Source: Ceratodon purpureus (Eukaryota > Streptophyta > Bryopsida > Pseudoditrichales > Ditrichaceae). Taken from it: a stretch of DNA of 64,000 nt. Positions within the stretch are counted from its first letter, which is position 1. Every line of letters starts with the position of its first letter. A program made the position numbers and the translations under genes. Below the pieces are notes generated by a model. That model did no database searches and was not told the origin of the DNA. It saw only the letters and a list, made by a program, of their open reading frames with translations. Shown piece by piece: positions 59,285-64,000 of this stretch. Location: the NCBI GenBank assembly GCA_014871385.1, contig CM026427.1:1856068-1920067 (forward strand), read 5' to 3'.

Positions 59285-61113
59285 TGCTAAACAATCTGTT
59301 CTTGCTATCCTCAAAAACAGTTTTCTCTAGTAAGATTATAACCGCTGCAAGGAACCCAGATACAGAACCTGCCAAATCGCCACCAAAGATTAACATTAAA
59401 TCATGATTGACACATTTATAATTCTGGTGAAATACTGGACTATCCAAAATGTAACAGCTACCGGTAATCTACTTACCTCTTTAGGATGAATATCCTACTT
59501 TTTCGAAATTATCATATCAAGAGTTAATTCTTAACTAGTGACAAGGATTTGCTTGGAAGCCCGAGACAGATACACATGAATCTTTAATACAAGGTTTCAA
59601 CAGATAAGTACCGAGATTTCCAGGTTGGCACGGTGAGGAAGCTCGCAGGGGAACACCAGACTGTACAGGCTCACGTAGTTCTCATGAAGGATACTGTAAG
59701 TTTATGACAGAGGATCCGCGTTTAGACCACCCCACCACAGAGAATTGCTGCATAGGACAATCCTTTCTGCACAGTGTTGATCTGGTGGTTCACAAGCACA
59801 AGAATATCAGCACCAATAACGGGGTCCATTTGGTATAACATTAATGAGAAATAACTTAACAAGAAAAAATGCTTACGGTGAATGTCAATAACAATTCCAC
59901 CTTTCCAAGTATTGCACTTGCTGATTAACTTGCAGACCTGAAGTAGTTCCCTTATTTGTAATATTTGGAGTTTTTCATTGATAGCTCCGCCTTTGGTCTG
60001 CAAGACAACAACATCTCAGTGCTAGAAAATTCATACCACCAAGATATTCTGAAAAGCAAAAATGAAGTACTGAACTGTTATACCTTGAGGTGGGTCTTAA
60101 CACCACATAATCTTGCTTTGCGTCCACATTTTTAAACTGACAGATTTGTCCTCCCTGTATTTTAACGAGAAGATAAATAAGTTACTGATGGGATTGAGAT
60201 ATTTACTACATTCTTTGTGGCCAAGGTGTCGAACAGACTTGACGATCAGCATTTGGCTCATCACATGACTTGCTTCATGCCTGAAATAAGATGGTTTATC
60301 AACACAAACCTGGGAAATATTCTGACTGGATGAAATATGCGAACCCTACATTTCTACTTGGGCAAGGTTTTCAGCCATTTGACAATGTTGAGTAAATTTG
60401 ACACTTTGTACCAAATATTACCTGATGCAGCTTGAGTCTTTGAAAGTCCTGGTATCGGATTGCATCAGTCTCTGATCAATCCACCATCCACGTTTGTGTG
60501 AAAATTAGCTCCTCAATCTCACTTTACCTCAACATCCATTCTTCCATAAGGTGCAAAACGAAAGAAACACAAAAAACTTATCAATAAAAGAAAGGAAATA
60601 ACAGGAAAACCTCATTCAACCCTTCAAAAGCATACCTAGCAGCTGTAGTCGAGATGATTTGTAGAATAGGGCACAACCAACGAGAGGGAACTTGAACTTG
60701 TACCACTAACATGGACAAATCAATCTTGAGCTCAATCACTTAGCGAATCCAGTAGCATTGTGGTAGTATTTGTCGCAACAGTGAATACGGAATACCGCAA
60801 CTATATATTGCTTGTGTATCAAGAGCTTGAGCAAGATGAGTTGCATTGCCCTGGCCATGGCCATGGCAGCTATGTGGATATGACAGACATTGTACTGTCT
60901 TAATTGTCATCAATTATCACTCATTGTGTGTTCCCCTAAAGCCGTTTTATTAACCTAAATTGGCCATCAAGTTGATTAAATTTGACACGTTGGTGGAGAG
61001 GTCATCATTTCAATTGGAATATCTTTTGATAGATTTCAAATCATTCACTAGTCATGGATGATTTCATCCTCATATACAGAATGAAACTGTCTTACTAAAT
61101 AAAATAATTCATT
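59285..61113. other. Right-hand spacer of the element, possible decayed exons
   Basis: On the minus strand several exon-like pieces with splice-like borders occur (for example about 60001-59882 with GAINEKLQILQIRELLQ, 60155-60085, and 60290-60200 containing an HEASH motif). Their phases do not join into one frame and I recognise no family. I do not call a gene; a decayed fourth cargo gene or 5' leader exons of the zinc-domain gene are possible. Confidence 0.3.
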
Positions 61114-61185
61114 CGCTCATGGCTCATGAAAACCTGCTCATGGCTCATGTGCTCATGGCTCTATGCTCATGCTCTAGCATTCCCC
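61114..61185. repeat. Right terminus: CATGAGC array and inverted repeat
   Basis: GCTCATGG-type heptamers repeat about seven times from 61114 and end in the terminal sequence 61165-61185 (GCTCATGCTCTAGCATTCCC...). Its reverse complement aligns with the left end at 15 of 21 positions, including the shared GCTA and CATGAGC. Confidence 0.7.
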
Positions 61186-61213
61186 ATTCAGAGTCGTTAA
61201 AAACCTTGCAGAC
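61186..61213 (+). repeat. Right 28-bp direct repeat flanking the large element
   Basis: Identical to 37998-38025. It lies immediately outside the right terminal repeat and about 380 bp upstream of the H2B start codon. Confidence 0.8.
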
Positions 61214-61436
61214 TTTAGAAAACAGACTCGTAGGTAAAGGTTGCAGACTTGGTGGAGACTTGAGAGACTTCCGAGTCCCTCCAACTCAGGTTCCCGCGTC
61301 CATTCGAACTGCCCCTCGAGGCCCAATCTGGAGGGAAACCCCAAACTCGCGCCACCCGACCCTTCAAACCCCCGCCCTCCGATCTCCATCCCACGGCTCC
61401 AGGCATCGATCCGGCCCACGCCAACGGAGCTCTCTC

Positions 61437-61468
61437 ATTGGCTGGCTTTAGAACCCGTACTATAAAAC
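61437..61468 (+). promoter_or_regulatory. H2B core promoter: inverted CCAAT box and TATA box
   Basis: ATTGG (inverted CCAAT) at 61437-61441 and TATAAAAC at 61461-61468 lie about 130-155 bp upstream of the H2B ATG. This spacing is normal for a plant histone promoter with a short leader. Use of these boxes is inferred. Confidence 0.6.
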
Positions 61469-61592
61469 CAAAGAGGCCATCGTGTTCCATCTCATTGCTG
61501 GCGTTGTTGTTTTTGTGATATTCTCATACCTTCCTGTGTTTGCTATCTAGTGCTCTGTATTTGCTTTCGGTTTAGTTGGCAGCGTAGCGAGG

Positions 61593-62272
61593 ATGGCCCC
61601 CAAGGCAGCGGAGGAGCAGAAGGCCGGCAAGAGCAAGGCCGAGAAGAAGCCCGTGGTGAAGAAGGCGGAGAAGAAGATCAAGGCCGATACCAAGGGCGAG
61701 GGCAAGAAGAAGAAGTCCAAGAAGAGCGTCGAGACCTACAAGATCTACATCTACAAGGTCCTCAAGCAGGTATAGCTTGTGTTCTCTCTCCCCCTTTTCT
61801 TTCTTAGAAGTGCGTCTCTTCTCTGTCGTATTTTGGTGTTTTCGTGTGCTGATTGTAGGTTCTTAGGGTAGGTTTGCTTTGCTTAGATTGAGTTGATGGA
61901 AAGGATACTATGATAGTTGTGTTATGCCATTCCGGGAGTGAGCGATTTTAGTTTAGGGTTTGGTTTTGGTTAGGGCGTATCGTAGATGGATATCTGCTTT
62001 GGGGATTGGAGGCTAACTGCTGTTTCTGGTTGGTGCAGGTCCACCCTGACACGGGTATCTCATCGAAGGCGATGGGAATCATGAACTCGTTCATCAACGA
62101 CATTTTCGAGAAGCTAGCACAGGAAGCTGCACGTCTGGCTCGGTACAACAAGAAGCCGACGATAACTTCTCGCGAGATTCAGACGGCGGTGCGTTTGATT
62201 TTGCCTGGTGAGTTGGCGAAGCATGCGGTGTCGGAGGGCACGAAGGCTGTGACGAAGTTTACGAGCGCGTAG
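61593..62272 (+). CDS. H2B: Histone H2B
   Basis: Two exons, 61593-61769 and 62039-62272, join in phase (AAGCAG|gtatag ... tgcag|GTCCAC), giving 136 residues. The lysine-rich N-terminal tail ([20 protein letters not shown]) leads to the histone fold starting [20 protein letters not shown], then [40 protein letters not shown] and the C-terminal helix ending VTKFTSA. H2B pairs with H2A in the nucleosome; the conserved C-terminal lysine that is ubiquitinated is present in VTKFTSA. A 269-bp intron between the tail and the fold is unusual, since most plant H2B genes are intronless; the intron implies a polyadenylated transcript. Confidence 0.95.
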
Positions 62273-64000
62273 GGGGCTCGAGGACATTTGGTCATTTTTT
62301 AATTTGGTGTTTTTTAACACCACCATTTTCATGAAAATACCGCTCCTTGGGGTTTGTATTCTGGATTGTAATTACTGTAACTTATCGGGACTTGGTTTTG
62401 AAGAATTTGTTTGTTAACCTTCTGCAGTCTGTCGGCCTGCTTGTTTAGTCATGGGTTGCAATACAGGGGTGACTTCTGTCTGGCCTCGATTTTGGTATAC
62501 GTGCGGCTTTCTCCTTGTCTTTCTGGAGGTATTTTTGTTGATGTTGATTTTGGTTTCGCTACACATGCCTTTATATCGGTACTTCAGGCTCTGCCTCTGG
62601 TATTCCGTTTTTTCTTCCTCGAGATTTCTGCGAATTCTGTTGGTTAATGTTATACAGTGTATTGAAGAAGTAGTACGTAACTGTAGATCATTGAGACACA
62701 ACCGTAGCACTACAAAAATAAATTTCCAGCTTTCACTACAGAAATAATACCGTTGTCAAATTGGCTTAATGTCTCCATGTTGCTACTTCCACTCCTTAAC
62801 GGTTGCCCTTTCTGTCATCTTTAGTTTCCATTTAACGCTCTGGGTTTTCCCGCTTATTTGGAACGGCTGCTGAAATTACGGTATCTAAAATTATCTCTAA
62901 TTAACCTGGAAATTCCCGTCTCAATTGTGATATTATCTTGTTCGCTTCCGAGTTATGCAGGCTGCATCTCTCTTTCAACGATATCCCTTGTTCTCATGAA
63001 GTAGATTCAGATGTTAGAAGGGCTACACACTAATATCAGCACTTACAAGTTGTACATACGCTTAGCATTGTCAGGCACAACATCCGACGTGATGCTCAAA
63101 CTCATACTCTCTGGGCATAAACAAATTTAGCTGTTAAGCGGGGATGTGCATTCATGGTCGTGCAATGGATGTGCATCCTTCCAAATTGAGATGATGCAGA
63201 TTTGGGTAACCCTGATAGAAAAACATTCACAGATACATAGTTGTTTATTATGGCATTTTAAAGTTTAATTTTCTTTGGATATATGATTTTTTTCTTTATT
63301 CCAATCGAGTTTTATGAATGTAAAACCACATTGATCAGTAATGAAAATATCTATTATGAATGCAGAATCCACCATAATCAACGAGGTGTATTTTAAAGTA
63401 AAAATAATGCATTTTAGATTACAATTCATAATGATTATGAAGTTGGAACAATTTGTGGGCAATGAGTCAGAAGGTAAATACAAAGTTTAAGATTCAATGT
63501 AAACCCAAATTATTTTTCCTTAAAAAAAAGATAGTTTCCGTGAGGTTTCGCCAAAAGTGAGCACCAAATTGTCGCTCTCCTGCCAAAATGCTTCCGTGAT
63601 TAGCTTACGCGATTGTGTCTAACGACCTCTGCCTTCACTCCTCTAGCATGCATCAAAATGAAACGCCATAGTGGCACTTTGAAACTTGCTTCCAAGACTA
63701 AAATTTCTTGTAATTCAGAGTCTAGGCAGAACAACGTAGCAGCTCACATGCCTCTGAGTGGATGTCGCACCAACTACGATTTGTTCTTAACTTCCGATGC
63801 TATCTTTGTCCACCTTGGATTTTATCGAAGTAGCTCCGACTGAACTACTTGTCGACTGACTATGAGAACCGTGTACAGACACAATTACGTTACTTTCAAG
63901 CGTACAGAATTTCTGCCTATTATAAAAAAATTCACCCCGACTACTGTACTGTAGTGTAGCCTGCTCCTGGTTTGTAGCTCCAAAAGTCGACATAGTGATT
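62273..64000. other. H2B 3' flank and intergenic DNA
   Basis: The first few hundred bases should contain the H2B 3' untranslated region. No further gene, RNA or repeat is supportable. Confidence 0.4.

Larger units (their letters stand above)
38026..61185. mobile_element. 23.2-kb mobile element with transposase and ParB/DNA-methyltransferase cargo
   Basis: The block is bounded by 28-bp direct repeats and, inside them, 21-bp imperfect inverted termini (38026-38046 versus 61165-61185; 15 of 21 positions match, sharing GCTA and CATGAGC). Gene order: transposase (minus), small membrane protein (plus), ParB-like/methyltransferase (plus), coiled-coil/zinc protein (minus). A 6-2-6 palindrome family occurs repeatedly from 40250 to 57390 and not outside. 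The transposase resembles Mutator-type enzymes. The cargo genes carry nonsense codons, so this copy is probably immobile or dependent on others. That it moves as one unit is inferred from the ends; nested insertion of smaller elements is possible. Confidence 0.75.

Overview
The window reads as nuclear DNA of a land plant, probably a bryophyte and most likely a moss. Genes are split by many short GT-AG introns. The confident host genes are plant-type: a chloroplast ferredoxin C2, a TIR-NBS-LRR receptor, histone H2B, a large plant ER/secretory membrane protein and a four-span TMEM192/FIP1-like protein. Intergenic DNA is AT-rich. I cannot name the species.

Layout. 1-4 kb: a decayed zinc-binding/coiled-coil gene (minus strand), a small inverted-repeat element and a dispersed GC-rich 14-bp palindrome. 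5.0-9.3 kb: a TMEM192-like membrane protein gene. 11.9-16.0 kb: a four-exon TIR-NBS-LRR gene. 16.2-19.0 kb: a second, internally deleted copy of the 5-9 kb gene. 19.7-21.4 kb: FdC2 (minus), head to head with a roughly 25-exon type I membrane protein gene (23.0-32.3 kb). 33-36 kb: transposon relics, including a TTAA-flanked inverted-repeat element and a Copia fragment.

38.0-61.2 kb is the notable part. A 23,160-bp block (38026-61185) is flanked by a perfect 28-bp direct repeat. Just inside these repeats lie imperfect 21-bp terminal inverted repeats and subterminal arrays of a CATGAGC motif. The block looks like one large mobile element. It carries a 1,248-residue SWIM/Mutator-type transposase gene (minus), a small membrane protein gene (plus), a gene of about ten exons joining a ParB-like domain to a beta-class DNA methyltransferase (plus, with two in-frame stops), and a coiled-coil/zinc-binding gene (minus, with a stop inside its zinc domain). 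A 14-bp palindrome of 6-2-6 design (consensus RTTCKG-YR-CMGAAY) recurs about twenty times in its introns and spacers and was not seen elsewhere in the window. The decayed paralogue at 0.6-1.3 kb sits among a different palindrome of the same 6-2-6 design (TGGCGC-NN-GCGCCA). This suggests a family of elements, each with its own repeated site.

61.6-62.3 kb: an intron-containing histone H2B gene, about 400 bp beyond the element. The rest (62.3-64 kb) shows no supportable gene. Splice sites were chosen by reading frame continuity and GT/AG signals only; no transcript or database evidence was available.
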